Shown: positions 7,649-17,111, counted from the stretch's first letter. The stretch is DNA of 38,995 bases from Pseudaminobacter salicylatoxidans (GCF_003148475.1 NZ_QGGG01000024.1:1-38995), one strand, 5' to 3'. The notes: generated from the letters alone by a model not told the origin. A program made the numbers and translations.

Positions 7649-8992
7649 ATGTCATTTTCCCCCCTTGATTCAGACCTGTTGGGGCCTCTGTTTACGACGA
7701 AAGAAATGAGGGACGCGCTCTCGGAGCGTCGATTTCTCGGGTTGATGTTGCGAGTCGAAACCGCTTTGGCGCGCGCTCAGGCTGCTGAAGGTTTGGTCAG
7801 CCAAGAGCTTGCCAACTCCATCGCCGGTATAGATCCTGGCTCTCTGGACATTAAGGTACTGGCAGAGCAGACCCGACTTGGAGCGGTCCCTGTCATCCCA
7901 TTCGTAAAATCAGTGCAAGCCATGCTTCCGCCGGATGTAGCAGGTGGCTTCCATTTCGGTACTACGAGCCAAGACATCATGGATACGGCCATGATTCTTC
8001 AAATGGCCAAAGCGGTGGATCTAATCGAAACTGATCTAAGTGCCTTGCTTTCTTCCCTGTGCGAGCTAGCGGAGGAACATTGCGAGACTCCCTGCATCGG
8101 GCGCACAGCTGGCCAACATGCTTCGCCTGTCACATTCGGCTTCAAAGTGGCAGGCTGGTGTGTCGCGATCGCTGAGCACTTAGCTCAGCTTGAGCAACTT
8201 AAACTGCGAGTGCTCGTCCTCTCATTGGCTGGTCCTGTAGGCACACTGACCCAAATGGGCGATCGGGCCGAAGCCGTTGTGACGAGGACTGCGGCGGATC
8301 TTGGATTAGCCGTCCCCGCTATGCCGTGGCACACGCATCGTAGCAGAATTGTTGAACTAGGTAGTTGGTTGGCCATCCTTCTCGGAATTCTAGCGAAGAT
8401 GGCGACAGATGTGCTTCACCTTGCGACAACGGAAGTGGGAGAGGTATCTGAGCCAGCGGTCGCCGGCCGGGGTGGCTCCTCGGCTATGCCTCACAAGCGA
8501 AATCCTGTTGGATCGATGATCATTCTGGCCCAACACTCTGCATCAGTGGGCCACCTTTCGACGTTGGTGAGCGCGATGGCAAGCCTTCATGAAAGGCCCG
8601 TTGGCGCCTGGCATTCTGAATGGCTGGCGCTCCCGTCTCTCGTCGGACTGGCGGCAGGAGCGCTCAGAGAGGCTCGTCTTCTAGCTGGTGGCTTGGAAGT
8701 CGATGCCGCACGAATGTACCGAAACATAGAATTGACAAACGGAATGATATTCAGCGATGCGGTTGCGGGAGGTCTAGCGCAGGCGATGGGACGCGCCGAA
8801 GCTTACACCGCCGTAGAGGAAGAAGTCGCCAACGTCGTCCGTTCAGGTGGGCACCTTCGGGAACGTCTGACCAAACGCTTCCCCGCCCACCATTCCACCA
8901 TCCTGCAGGCATTTGAGCTTGCACCAGCGATCAATGCTGCCGCGAGCCGCTGTCGCGCAGCGCTAATCTCTGTTCGGAAGCAATTGGCATGA
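7649..8992 (+). CDS. pcaB: 3-carboxy-cis,cis-muconate cycloisomerase-type enzyme; likely 3-sulfomuconate cycloisomerase
   Basis: This 447-residue enzyme belongs to the fumarase/aspartase superfamily, as do bacterial PcaB proteins (about 450 residues). It has GTTSQDIMDT (about 104-113) and the signature GGSSAMPHKRNPVGS (about 275-289). Segment GRTAGQHASPVTFG (about 151-164) is typical of PcaB rather than adenylosuccinate lyase. The reaction is lactonisation of the ring-cleavage product, here probably 3-sulfomuconate to 4-sulfomuconolactone. The open frame reaches back to 7505, but the ATG at 7649 gives the family length and lies beyond the operator. No strong ribosome binding site is visible. 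It starts the second rightward unit with the hydrolase and reductase genes. Confidence 0.88.
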   Translation: MSFSPLDSDLLGPLFTTKEMRDALSERRFLGLMLRVETALARAQAAEGLVSQELANSIAGIDPGSLDIKVLAEQTRLGAVPVIPFVKSVQAMLPPDVAGGFHFGTTSQDIMDTAMILQMAKAVDLIETDLSALLSSLCELAEEHCETPCIGRTAGQHASPVTFGFKVAGWCVAIAEHLAQLEQLKLRVLVLSLAGPVGTLTQMGDRAEAVVTRTAADLGLAVPAMPWHTHRSRIVELGSWLAILLGILAKMATDVLHLATTEVGEVSEPAVAGRGGSSAMPHKRNPVGSMIILAQHSASVGHLSTLVSAMASLHERPVGAWHSEWLALPSLVGLAAGALREARLLAGGLEVDAARMYRNIELTNGMIFSDAVAGGLAQAMGRAEAYTAVEEEVANVVRSGGHLRERLTKRFPAHHSTILQAFELAPAINAAASRCRAALISVRKQLA

Positions 8993-9031
8993 CTTGCTAG
9001 TTTCGGCTCAACAGAAAGGAGCTCCAGGAAA

Positions 9032-9931
9032 ATGTTACCCGCTGATCAAGCTGGCATACCGCCTTGCGAAGGGCCTCGCGCGCGCTCTGCGCCAATAAGT
9101 TTTGCAATACCAAAAGGCGCATGGGACACTCATCTCCATGTTTTTGGCCCAACGGCTGTGTTCCCATATGCGGAAAAGCGTCCGTATACTCCGCCGGATT
9201 CACCGCTTGAAGATTATCTGGCGTTGATGGAGCGTTTGGGCATCGAACGGGGTGTCTGTGTCCACCCGAATGTGCACGGGATTGATAATTCAGTGACTAT
9301 TGATGCGGTCGAGCGTTCTGATCGCCGTCTCCTCGGAATAATCAAGCCTCATCGTGATATGACCTTTACGGAACTGCGTGACCTGAAGACCCGCGGTGTA
9401 AGAGGGGTACGTTTCGCATTCAATCCCCAGCACGGTTCCGGCGCACTCGACACCGAACTGTTCGAGCGAATGCATGGTTGGTGCCGTGAACTCGATTGGT
9501 GCATAAACATGCATTTTGCTCCTGATGCTTTGGAGGGGCTATGTGACCTCATCGCGGGAGCTGAAACACCGATCATAATCGACCATTTTGGCAGAGTTGA
9601 AACGGCGGCCGGAGTCAACCAGCTTCCCTTTAAGATCCTACGTGATCTTGCGACTCTTGATCATGTCTGGATTAAGTTGACGGGAGCCGATCGGATCTCG
9701 CATTCAGGTGTTCCATATGACGATGTTGTGCCGTTCGCACACGCCTTAAGTGAGATAGCCCCTGACCGCCTACTCTGGGGAAGCGACTGGCCGCATTCCG
9801 GGTACTTCGACCCGAAGCGCATGCCAGATGACGGAGATTTGTTGAACTTAGTTGCCCGGTTTGCTCCTGACGTCGCTCTCCGGCATAAAATCCTGGTTGA
9901 TAACCCTGCCCGATTGTTCGGCGCCATCTAA
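9032..9931 (+). CDS. LigI-like amidohydrolase; probable 4-sulfomuconolactone hydrolase
   Basis: This 299-residue protein is of the amidohydrolase superfamily, closest in layout to 2-pyrone-4,6-dicarboxylate hydrolase (LigI). Visible elements are DTHLH at 32-36, INMHF at 158-162, IIIDHFGR at 181-188 and LLWGSDWPH at 247-255, whose Asp252 is the expected catalytic base. Known 4-sulfomuconolactone hydrolases belong to this same family and cleave 4-sulfomuconolactone to maleylacetate and sulfite. The flanking cycloisomerase and maleylacetate reductase genes point to that reaction rather than PDC hydrolysis, since no lig meta-cleavage genes are present. AGAAAGGAG lies 10-15 bases upstream of the ATG. 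Substrate is inferred from context. Confidence 0.8.
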   Translation: MLPADQAGIPPCEGPRARSAPISFAIPKGAWDTHLHVFGPTAVFPYAEKRPYTPPDSPLEDYLALMERLGIERGVCVHPNVHGIDNSVTIDAVERSDRRLLGIIKPHRDMTFTELRDLKTRGVRGVRFAFNPQHGSGALDTELFERMHGWCRELDWCINMHFAPDALEGLCDLIAGAETPIIIDHFGRVETAAGVNQLPFKILRDLATLDHVWIKLTGADRISHSGVPYDDVVPFAHALSEIAPDRLLWGSDWPHSGYFDPKRMPDDGDLLNLVARFAPDVALRHKILVDNPARLFGAI

Positions 9932-9945
9932 AGGGCGGATATTCA

Positions 9946-11001
9946 ATGCAACCTTTCGTGTACAATTCAGCTCCTTCAAGGGTTATCTTTGGCCGTGGAG
10001 CATCACGATCACTGGCTGCGGAGCTGGACCGACTAGGGCTGAAAAGAGCGCTGGTACTGTCCACACCGCAACAAGAAGAACAGTCGCTTTCAATCGCGAG
10101 CAACTTAGAATGGCGGTTGGCGGGGTCGTTCCATGAAGCCGCTATGCACACTCCGAGTGAAGTCACGGCGGTGGGTGTCAGGCGAGCGAGCGAGGTCAAT
10201 GCGGACTGCTTGGTTGCTATCGGAGGTGGTTCCACAATTGGTTTGGGCAAAGCAATAGCGTGGCGAACCGATTTGCCACAGGTTGTGGTACCGACGACAT
10301 ATGCGGGGTCAGAAATGACCCCCATACTGGGGCAAACGGAAGATGGGTTGAAAACCACAATCCGTAACCCAAAAATCCAGCCCCAGACGGTGATCTACGA
10401 CGTTGACTTAACTCTGACCTTACCGGCCCAAATTTCTGTTACGTCAGGCTTGAATGCGGCTGCACATGCGGCTGAAGCGCTTTACGCCCGGGACCGCAAT
10501 CCGGTGATTTCCCTTTTAGCAGAGGAAGCTATTCGCGTCCTGACCCAGGCGCTCCCACGGATCGTCGATGACGAGCGAAATGTCGAGGCACGAAGCGAGG
10601 CGTTGTACGGAGCCTGGTTGTGTGGGATTTGTCTCGGCTCCGCGGGAATGGCTTTGCACCACAAATTGTGCCACACGCTTGGGGGCAGTTTCAATTTGCC
10701 TCATGCAGCTACCCACTGCGTGGTACTGCCTTATGCCTTGGACTACAATCGTACGGAAATTCCCGAAGCAATGGCAGCGATGTCGCGCGCAATGGGAGGT
10801 GTGGACGCTGCAAGGGGTTTCCGTGCTCTCGCAAAGAACTTAGGAGCCCCGACGTCCCTCCAAGCATTGGGCTTTGAAGAAGCAGATATAGCGCGCGCAG
10901 CGGAGCTCGCCACGGAAAATGCTTATTGGAATCCACGTCCAATCGAGCTCGCGCCAATACGAACGCTCTTGACCCATGCATGGCGTGGCGATGATTTGTG
11001 A
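9946..11001 (+). CDS. Maleylacetate reductase
   Basis: This 351-residue enzyme of the iron-containing alcohol dehydrogenase superfamily reduces maleylacetate to 3-oxoadipate with NAD(P)H. Visible elements are FGRGASRSL near the start, the nucleotide-binding AIGGGSTIGLGKA (91-103), VVPTTYAGSEMTPILG (114-129) and the histidine-rich active-site region LHHKLCHTLGGSFNLPHAATH (237-257). The length and motifs match maleylacetate reductases (TfdF, ClcE, MacA) more than general alcohol dehydrogenases. It lies 14 bp after the hydrolase gene and closes the operon. Its product would enter the 3-oxoadipate pathway encoded elsewhere. Confidence 0.9.
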   Translation: MQPFVYNSAPSRVIFGRGASRSLAAELDRLGLKRALVLSTPQQEEQSLSIASNLEWRLAGSFHEAAMHTPSEVTAVGVRRASEVNADCLVAIGGGSTIGLGKAIAWRTDLPQVVVPTTYAGSEMTPILGQTEDGLKTTIRNPKIQPQTVIYDVDLTLTLPAQISVTSGLNAAAHAAEALYARDRNPVISLLAEEAIRVLTQALPRIVDDERNVEARSEALYGAWLCGICLGSAGMALHHKLCHTLGGSFNLPHAATHCVVLPYALDYNRTEIPEAMAAMSRAMGGVDAARGFRALAKNLGAPTSLQALGFEEADIARAAELATENAYWNPRPIELAPIRTLLTHAWRGDDL

Positions 11002-11333
11002 AAGACTTTGCGCCCCTTCAGCACACGAGTATGACGATGATAGCCTCCTGTCTCCAGCCATCCGAGCCGCACTTTTAAGGTCGAATCGTCCCCACCAGTA
11101 AGGTCACGCGAAAGATCTTGAAGCCTTAAACCCGGATATATGCGGCGCCGCGAGCCAGGCGTCGTTTGTGTCATAAGAGCGGCGCGCAGAGATCGGTTCT
11201 CGCCGACCGTCTCTTAACGCGACGGCGAGCCTCGCTCGTGCCAAAGCCGTTTTGCTGGCGGTCACCCGCGATGGGCGCCTCCACCAGCTTGATTCCAAAG
11301 GAGCCAGACGATCAACAACGCCACGACCAACCT
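11002..11333. other. Gene-free stretch between the catabolic operon and the Tn3-like remnant
   Basis: No gene is supported here. Several short open frames on the minus strand (for example 10923-11174 and 11104-11298) have no recognisable family. No clear terminator hairpin follows the reductase gene. The stretch may be scrambled DNA left by earlier insertions. Confidence 0.4.
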
Positions 11334-11371
11334 GGGGTCAGAACAAGAACTGTTCGAAATCATACGCTAAG
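11334..11371 (+). repeat. 38-bp terminal inverted repeat of Tn3-family element 1
   Basis: The 38 bp begin GGGGTCAGAACAAGAA and end CATACGCTAAG. The GGGGTC start, the TACGCTAAG end and the exact 38-bp length are diagnostic for Tn3-family termini. It borders the 3' end of the resolvase gene, whose stop codon lies inside it. No matching opposite end is present in the window, so the element is incomplete. Confidence 0.85.
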
Positions 11372-11960
11372 GTCGAACGGACCGTGAACCGTCGTCTCTG
11401 ACGCGCATGATGGTCTGCCGGCTGGTTTCGAACTTTCTGGCGAGCGCGGAAACGCTCATGCCATTGGCCAGCCCTTCAAGAACGTCTTGCTTCCGCATTT
11501 CGTTGAGCCGCGCCGGTCGACCAAGAATCTTTCCTTCCGATTTTGCCCGTTTGAGGCCGGACTGCGTGCGTTCGATAAGCAGGTCACGTTCGAACTGCGC
11601 GACGGCGTTGATGACGTTCATAGTCATTTTGCCAGCGGAGCTTGCGAGATCGACACCGCCCAGAGCGAGGCAGTGAACCCGGACACCCAATTCCTCCAGT
11701 TTCCCTACTGTGGTGCTCACATCGATGGCGTCCCGCCCAAGACGGTCGAGCTTTGTCACGATGAGCACGTCGCCGGCTTCGAGCTTGTCCATGAGCCGGA
11801 TGAAGCCTCGGCGCTGCGCAATGGCGACACTGCCGGAGACTGTTTCGGTGACGATGCGGCGTGGCTCGATGTGGAAACCGGCTGCCTCGATTTCCTGAAT
11901 CTGGTTTTCAGTCGTTTGGCCGGTCGTGGAGACACGGACGTAGGCAAAGGTGCGTGGCAT
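11367..11960 (-). CDS. tnpR: Tn3-family resolvase (serine recombinase)
   Basis: This 197-residue serine recombinase resolves cointegrates at the adjacent res site. The N-terminal catalytic domain shows [10 protein letters not shown] with nucleophile Ser11, [15 protein letters not shown] and the [16 protein letters not shown] helix. A C-terminal helix-turn-helix ([23 protein letters not shown]) ends the protein. The frame extends upstream to 12137, but the ATG at 11960 is where family similarity begins, leaving 154 bp for the res/promoter region shared with tnpA. It appears intact although its transposon is not. A solo resolvase can still recombine res sites of related elements. Confidence 0.88.
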   Translation of the reverse strand: MPRTFAYVRVSTTGQTTENQIQEIEAAGFHIEPRRIVTETVSGSVAIAQRRGFIRLMDKLEAGDVLIVTKLDRLGRDAIDVSTTVGKLEELGVRVHCLALGGVDLASSAGKMTMNVINAVAQFERDLLIERTQSGLKRAKSEGKILGRPARLNEMRKQDVLEGLANGMSVSALARKFETSRQTIMRVRDDGSRSVRP

Positions 11961-12114
11961 GGGCTCGATTCGTCCGAATAGGCTGTCCGGAATGTCGAGC
12001 ATGTCCATAACTATGTCAAGGTAATTTGTGGACAGTGCGGTTTCACCCTGTACGGAACCGGTCGTTTTCGGACATGCCAAGGGGTCATCGGCAAGATGTT
12101 GTGTGGAGTAAAGA
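11961..12114. promoter_or_regulatory. Candidate res site and divergent promoters of Tn3 remnant 1
   Basis: This short gap between divergent tnpR and tnpA contains inverted TGTC...GACA-type pairs, as in resolvase subsites. One is TGTCAAGG...TGTGGACA at 12014-12034, another runs from TGTACGG at 12049 to CGGACA ending at 12074, and there are further TGTCC motifs near 11972-12005. Placement and motif type fit a three-subsite res, but the exact subsites are not determined. Confidence 0.55.
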
Positions 12115-13461
12115 ATGGCCCGACGGAAGCTTCTCAAAATCCAGGATCGACAGGAGCTGTTCGGCGTGCCGATCGATGAAGACAGCCTGATCCGTCACTA
12201 CACTCTGTCTCCAGCCGATCGGCTGGAGATCGCAGTCCGAAGACGCAAACATAACCAGCTCGGCTTTGCTGCCCAGCTTTGCATGATGCGATATCCGGGC
12301 AGGACGCTCATGGCGAACGAAATACCGCCGCGGGGAATGCTCAACTATATCGCCGAGCAATTGGATGCCGATCCAGAAAATTTCAGTTCTTATGCGAGGC
12401 GAGAACCGACCCGGCTGGAACACGTATCGCACCTCCTCGCCTATCTTGGGATGAGAACTGCAGCAGCTCCGGACCGGCGGGCCGCCTTGATGTCGGCGAT
12501 CGAAACGGCAGCGACGACAGACAAAGGGTCTTCTATTGCCAAGGCAATCATCACCACCATGCGGGACCGCAATGTGGTGCTTCCTGCGCCAGACACTGTA
12601 GAGCGGATCGGGCTAGCGGCGCGCGCTATAGCGCGACGGCGTGCGGAAACGGCGTTGATCTCCGGCTTTTCCCCTGAGCAACTTCAGAGTCTTGACGATT
12701 TGCTGAAGGTCGATCCTGCAATCGCACAGACGCGGTTCCATTGGCTACGATCGGCTCCGGACGCACCCGGCGCCAGCAACCTGGTCGCGATGATGGAAAG
12801 GCTCTCCTTCATTCGCGCCATCGACATCGATCCCCGTCTGCAGGGCCGCATCCATTCCGGGCGCTGGGACCAGATGATCCGGGAGGGCGATGTTACGCCG
12901 GCCTGGCTTACCGCTGATTTCAACGCCAGCCGTCGGCGCGCGACGATCGTCGCCCAGGTTATCAAACTCGGCCAGAAGCTGACTGACGATGCGGTCACCA
13001 TGTTCATCAAGCTGATCGGCAGGCTCTTTTCCCGGGCCAACAATCGCAAGAAGCAGCGCCATGCCGAAACGCGTAAAGAGACGGCCAAGGCGCTCCGGCT
13101 GTTTCTCGATACGATTTCCGCCCTTCAGGCCGCCAACGACAATGATGAGGATGCGATCGAGACGATCAACCGGCACGTCGGCTGGCATCGTCTTTTGCAG
13201 GCAAAGCCCGCTCTCGAGGCCATGGTGGAAAATGGAGATCCAGATCCATTGCTTGTGGCGGTGGAGCAATATGCGAGCGTCCGCAAATATGCGGCGCTGT
13301 TTCTACGGACCTTCGCTTTCCGCTCGGCTCGCCGGAACGATCCCCTGCTTGCGGCGATCGAGATCCTCAAATCCCTCTACGAAGATGGGCGGCGCAGCCT
13401 TCCAGATCGGGTTCCGGTTGCCCATCTCGGCGTGACGGCCCGCAAATTGGGCTCTGAGTAG
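12115..13461 (+). pseudogene. tnpA: Tn3-family transposase, N-terminal part only
   Basis: About 445 residues of a Tn3-family transposase N-terminus remain, starting [19 protein letters not shown]. It contains the DNA-binding region ([35 protein letters not shown]) that recognises the terminal repeats. Full-length TnpA is about 1000 residues with a C-terminal DDE domain, which is missing. The frame enters the terminal repeat of the second Tn3 element at 13449 and stops at 13461 after a few foreign codons. Transposition activity is lost, though the fragment could still bind terminal repeats. Confidence 0.85.
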
Positions 13462-13486
13462 CAACGGAACAGAAAACACACATAAG
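13449..13486 (+). repeat. Left 38-bp terminal inverted repeat of Tn3-family element 2
   Basis: It begins GGGCTCTGAGTAGCAACGG and ends ACATAAG, 38 bp long. It matches the inverted copy at 17691-17728 except at a few positions. The five bases outside are AAATT. Confidence 0.88.
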
Positions 13487-13491
13487 CTTGC

Positions 13492-16400
13492 CTACAGGTC
13501 GTCGATTCCTGCGGTTCGGGGATCGCGCAGCGGCCTGAGTTCGCCACGCGCGATGATTTCCGGCAGTGTGAAGGCGTAACGGCCGAGCATGTTGATGTGG
13601 CCGAAGCTCAACGGGGAAAGGTGGGCGACGTCCTCGGACTTCACCTCGTATCCTTCGGCGCGCAGCTGATTGAGAGCGGCGTCCATATAGATCGTGTTCC
13701 ACAGGACGACGACGTTGACCACCAGGCCGAGCGAGCCGAGCTGGTCCTCCTGACCGTCGCGATAGCGCTGGCGCAGTTCGCCACGCTTGCCGTGGAAGAT
13801 CACGCGCGCCAGCCTGTGGCGATTTTCGCCGCGGTTGAGCTGTATGAGGATGCGCCGGCGATAGCTCTCGTCATCGATGAACCGCAGCAGGTAGAGCGTC
13901 TTGATCAGGCGTCCCAGCTCCTGGAGCGCACGGGCCAGTTTCATCGGGCGATCGTTGGTCTGGAGGGTGCGGGTGAGCCCGGCGGCTCGCACGACGCCGA
14001 GTTTCAGCGACCCGGCGAGGCGCAGGAGGTCGTCCCAGTGGTCGGCGATGAGGCGCACGTTGATCCGGTTCGCCGCAAGCCCGTCGAGCAGGCCGTAATC
14101 AGCTTTCCTGTCCACCCGCCAGAACCGGGAGCCGCCGATGTCGGCGATGCGAGGACTGAACTGGTAGCCGAGGAGATGGAAGATTCCGAAGATCGTGTCG
14201 GTGTAGCCTGCGGTGTCGGTCATGATCTCGGTTGGAGAAAGCTCGGTTTCCTGCTCCAGGACGAGGGCCAGGAGATAAAGGCTGTCGCGCAACGTTCCGG
14301 GAATGGTGATCGCGTTGAGGCCGGTGTACTGGTCGGACGCCAGATTGTACCAGGTGACGCCGCGCTCGTGTCCGAAGTAGTGAGGATTGGGGCCGGAATG
14401 AATGGTGCGCACCGGCACGACAAAGCGCAAGCCGTCGGCCGAGGCAACTTCGCCGCCGCCCCAGGATCGGGCGAGTGGGACCGCGTTCTGCGCCGCCACC
14501 AGTGCTGCGTTGGCGGCGGTCAGCGTCTCGGCGCGCAGAAAGTTCTGTTTCACCCAGCTCAGCCGCGATCGGCGAAGCGCCGGGCTGTCCCGCCGGACAA
14601 GCGGCTCGAAGCCAGTATTGCAGGCTTCGGCCAGGAGAACCGCGCTGACGCTCGTCGCGATGTCCTCGGCGCGTGAACCACCTTCGCTCGCGTGGGTAAA
14701 ATGCTCGGCAAATCCAGTCCGCGCCTGTATTTCGAGGATAAGTTCAGGCAGATCGACATGCGGGAGTCGGGTCTCGATTTCGGTGCGAAGCGCCACGAGG
14801 CTCGGCGGCTCCTCGATCTTGTCGAGCTGCGCGACCGACAGATCGACGCCGCCGGCCGTCGTCTCGAACGACAGCGCCGGGTTGGCGGGCGCGCGATCGG
14901 CGGTTTCCCGATAGGCGAGATCAAGGCGTGTCGAAAGCCGGGTCAGTTCCTCGTCGGCCGACGCCGAGACCCCGACCGTGCGACAAACGGCCGGGCGAGC
15001 CGCTTCCCAGGCCGCGCCGGACAGAAGACCCTTGCGTGGATCGGCGTAGCGCAGCGACCGGGACGCAAAGACATCCCGCCGGCGGATCGTGCGCCGGAGC
15101 TGATCAAGTACGCACAGCCGATAGCCGAACAGGTCAATCTTGCCGTCGGCCGCTTTCAACTGGCCAATCCACTCCTTCGGTGCGAAGGCGGCGGGTGCGG
15201 GTCCAGACCGTTTGACGCCATCTTGAAGGGCACGCACGTGTTCAACGGCATCCAGGAGCGACCTGCCCGCCGGAGCCGCGTCGAGGTCGAGCCCACGCAG
15301 CAGCGCCGGCGCGAAGCGAAACTGCCCCCGGTGTTTCCTGAGTTCGGCGAAATAGACGTCGTCGGGCGGCTCGGCGAGTGCACCCACCCGGTCATAGGCG
15401 GTTTTCAGGAGATCGCGCCCCACGGTCTCGAAGATGACGGCACGAACCTCGGCGTCCGGTGTCGCCTCGTCGAACAAAACGGCGGCGGCGTCGCGCAGCT
15501 TCAGCGCAGCGGCATCGAGGTCGCGAAGCGAGCGCAGACGCGCCTCCCTTGAGGCCGCCTGCGCATTGGAAAAGATCGTCGTGGTGACGACGTCGAACAG
15601 ATCGATGACGTCGTCGCTGGCGCTGGCCTCGAGTGTGCGGATGAACGCCAGAAGCGTTGCGGTCCGCCGATCGTCCGGAAGTCGGGCGACCGCCTGTGCC
15701 TTGGCAGCGGACGCGAAGCGGGCGAGCGCATTGATGCGACCAGGCGGCAGCCTGTCGATTTCCGGCAACCCTTCCGTGATGACGCGGATTTCGTCGAGAC
15801 GCGCCAGCGCCCGGCTGATCTCTGGGCCGCTCTGGATATAAGGACCGTCCCGAAGGCGATCGAGGGGGCTCTGGCGGACACCTTCCGGCACCACGACGAG
15901 AGCGTCGAGCCGCTCGCGCTGTTCGGGCGTCACCTTGTCGACGAGGCGGCGGAACAGACGGGCATTGGCGCGCGCGCGAACGCGGGAGACCGTCCGCTCG
16001 AGCACCGACAGTCCCGGCAGCAAAACCTTGTTGGCGAGCAGAAAGGAAACAGCTCTATCGAACAGCGCCGAGGGCCGGTCGGTGCCGGTCCAGCAAAGGG
16101 CGTAGAGAAAGCGGCTCAGCCGGAACGACACGCCGGGATCGGTGACGGAGCGATAGCCATAGCGTGCCCGGATGCGCGGGATATGTCGCCAGCGCGCCCG
16201 GTCGTTCGCATAGGCGAAAATCGCGCCCGGATCATTGAGGCCGAGTTGCTCTGCCGCGTACCCCACGGCGGACGCCGGAGCTGTCGCAAGGTCCTCGAGA
16301 AACACCCCGAGCAGGCGAACCGATCCGAGCTGGACGGCGACGCCCAGGCGGTTGCGATCGCCGCGATGCTCGGCGACAAACGCGCGATCGGCGTCATCGA

Positions 16401-16494
16401 GATAGAAGTACCTGACCAACTGATCGGAGGTCGGCTCGTCCGCGAAACGACCGTAGCGCCGGACCTGGTCCTCGGTGAGGAAGCTGACCGGCAC
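13492..16494 (-). CDS. tnpA: Tn3-family transposase (TnpA), full length
   Basis: At 1000 residues this is the normal Tn3 TnpA length. The N-terminal DNA-binding half starts MPVSFLTEDQVRRYGRFADE, and the central helical part follows. The C-terminal RNase-H-like DDE domain shows TEIMTDTAGYTDTIFG (first acid), PRIADIGGSRFW (second acid) and LNRGENRHRLARVIFHG (catalytic Glu). The end contains LVVNVVVLWNTIYMDAAL and a LSPLSFGHINMLGRYAF segment typical of the family. No frameshift is seen, so replicative transposition should still be possible. It follows tnpR by 8 bp on the same strand, and its stop is 5 bp from the terminal repeat. Confidence 0.95.
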   Translation of the reverse strand: MPVSFLTEDQVRRYGRFADEPTSDQLVRYFYLDDADRAFVAEHRGDRNRLGVAVQLGSVRLLGVFLEDLATAPASAVGYAAEQLGLNDPGAIFAYANDRARWRHIPRIRARYGYRSVTDPGVSFRLSRFLYALCWTGTDRPSALFDRAVSFLLANKVLLPGLSVLERTVSRVRARANARLFRRLVDKVTPEQRERLDALVVVPEGVRQSPLDRLRDGPYIQSGPEISRALARLDEIRVITEGLPEIDRLPPGRINALARFASAAKAQAVARLPDDRRTATLLAFIRTLEASASDDVIDLFDVVTTTIFSNAQAASREARLRSLRDLDAAALKLRDAAAVLFDEATPDAEVRAVIFETVGRDLLKTAYDRVGALAEPPDDVYFAELRKHRGQFRFAPALLRGLDLDAAPAGRSLLDAVEHVRALQDGVKRSGPAPAAFAPKEWIGQLKAADGKIDLFGYRLCVLDQLRRTIRRRDVFASRSLRYADPRKGLLSGAAWEAARPAVCRTVGVSASADEELTRLSTRLDLAYRETADRAPANPALSFETTAGGVDLSVAQLDKIEEPPSLVALRTEIETRLPHVDLPELILEIQARTGFAEHFTHASEGGSRAEDIATSVSAVLLAEACNTGFEPLVRRDSPALRRSRLSWVKQNFLRAETLTAANAALVAAQNAVPLARSWGGGEVASADGLRFVVPVRTIHSGPNPHYFGHERGVTWYNLASDQYTGLNAITIPGTLRDSLYLLALVLEQETELSPTEIMTDTAGYTDTIFGIFHLLGYQFSPRIADIGGSRFWRVDRKADYGLLDGLAANRINVRLIADHWDDLLRLAGSLKLGVVRAAGLTRTLQTNDRPMKLARALQELGRLIKTLYLLRFIDDESYRRRILIQLNRGENRHRLARVIFHGKRGELRQRYRDGQEDQLGSLGLVVNVVVLWNTIYMDAALNQLRAEGYEVKSEDVAHLSPLSFGHINMLGRYAFTLPEIIARGELRPLRDPRTAGIDDL

Positions 16495-16502
16495 GGGCTC
16501 TC

Positions 16503-17111
16503 CTATTTCGCGGCGACCGAACGCTTCTTGAGAAGATCAGCGGCACGCGGGCGCGGTTGGCCCTTGCTGTCGACATAGGCATAGAGCGTCGACAGCGAGA
16601 CGCCGAGCTGGGTGGCGACATCACGGGCGCTGTTTTCCCGGTCCGCCATCATCGCCATCGCGGTCTTAAGCTTCGGACGGGTCATCATCCGCGGCCGTCC
16701 GCCGGCGCGACCCCGGGCTCGCGCGGCGGCCAGACCTGCCATCGTGCGCTCATGGATGAGATCGCGCTCGAACTCGGCGAGCGTGGCGAAAATGCCAAAG
16801 ACAAGTCGCCCCGTCGCCGTGGTCGTGTCGACGTCACCGGTCAGCACCTTCAGCCCGATCCCCTGCTTCTGAAGCTCGCCGACAAGCCCGACGACATGCG
16901 GCAGGGATCGTCCGATCCGGTCGAGTTTCCAGATGACAAGCGTGTCGCCCTCGCGAGCGGTGTCGAGTGCCTGGGCAAGGCCGGGCCGCTCGGTGGCGCG
17001 GCCCGAACAGACATCCTCGTAGATCTTCCGACAGCCAGCCTTTTCGAGCGCATCGCGTTGAAGGTCGAGGCTCTGCTCGGCCGTCGACACCCGCATATAT
17101 CCGATCAGCAT
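16503..17111 (-). CDS. tnpR: Tn3-family resolvase/invertase (serine recombinase)
   Basis: This 202-residue resolvase has nucleophile Ser9 in IGYMRVSTAEQ, VIWKLDRIGRSL, the long E helix with ATLAEFERDLIHERTMAGL and a C-terminal helix-turn-helix (SARDVATQLGVSLSTLYAYV). It resolves cointegrates of element 2 and typically represses its own promoter and tnpA. It is a different lineage from the resolvase at 11367. The tnpR-tnpA tandem arrangement on one strand contrasts with the divergent arrangement of element 1. Confidence 0.93.
   Translation of the reverse strand: MLIGYMRVSTAEQSLDLQRDALEKAGCRKIYEDVCSGRATERPGLAQALDTAREGDTLVIWKLDRIGRSLPHVVGLVGELQKQGIGLKVLTGDVDTTTATGRLVFGIFATLAEFERDLIHERTMAGLAAARARGRAGGRPRMMTRPKLKTAMAMMADRENSARDVATQLGVSLSTLYAYVDSKGQPRPRAADLLKKRSVAAK

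Larger units (their letters stand above)
11334..13448 (+). mobile_element. Remnant of Tn3-family transposon 1 (one end, tnpR, res, 5' tnpA)
   Basis: From left to right it holds a 38-bp end, a resolvase gene on the minus strand, a divergent intergenic res region and the first 445 or so codons of a tnpA. It stops abruptly at 13448 where the end of a second Tn3-family element begins. The catalytic half of tnpA and the other terminal repeat are gone, so it cannot move by itself. Confidence 0.82.

Noticed and set aside
13597-14676. Plus-strand frame of 359 codons inside tnpA of element 2
   Set aside because: It is an antisense shadow of the full-length transposase in GC-rich DNA.
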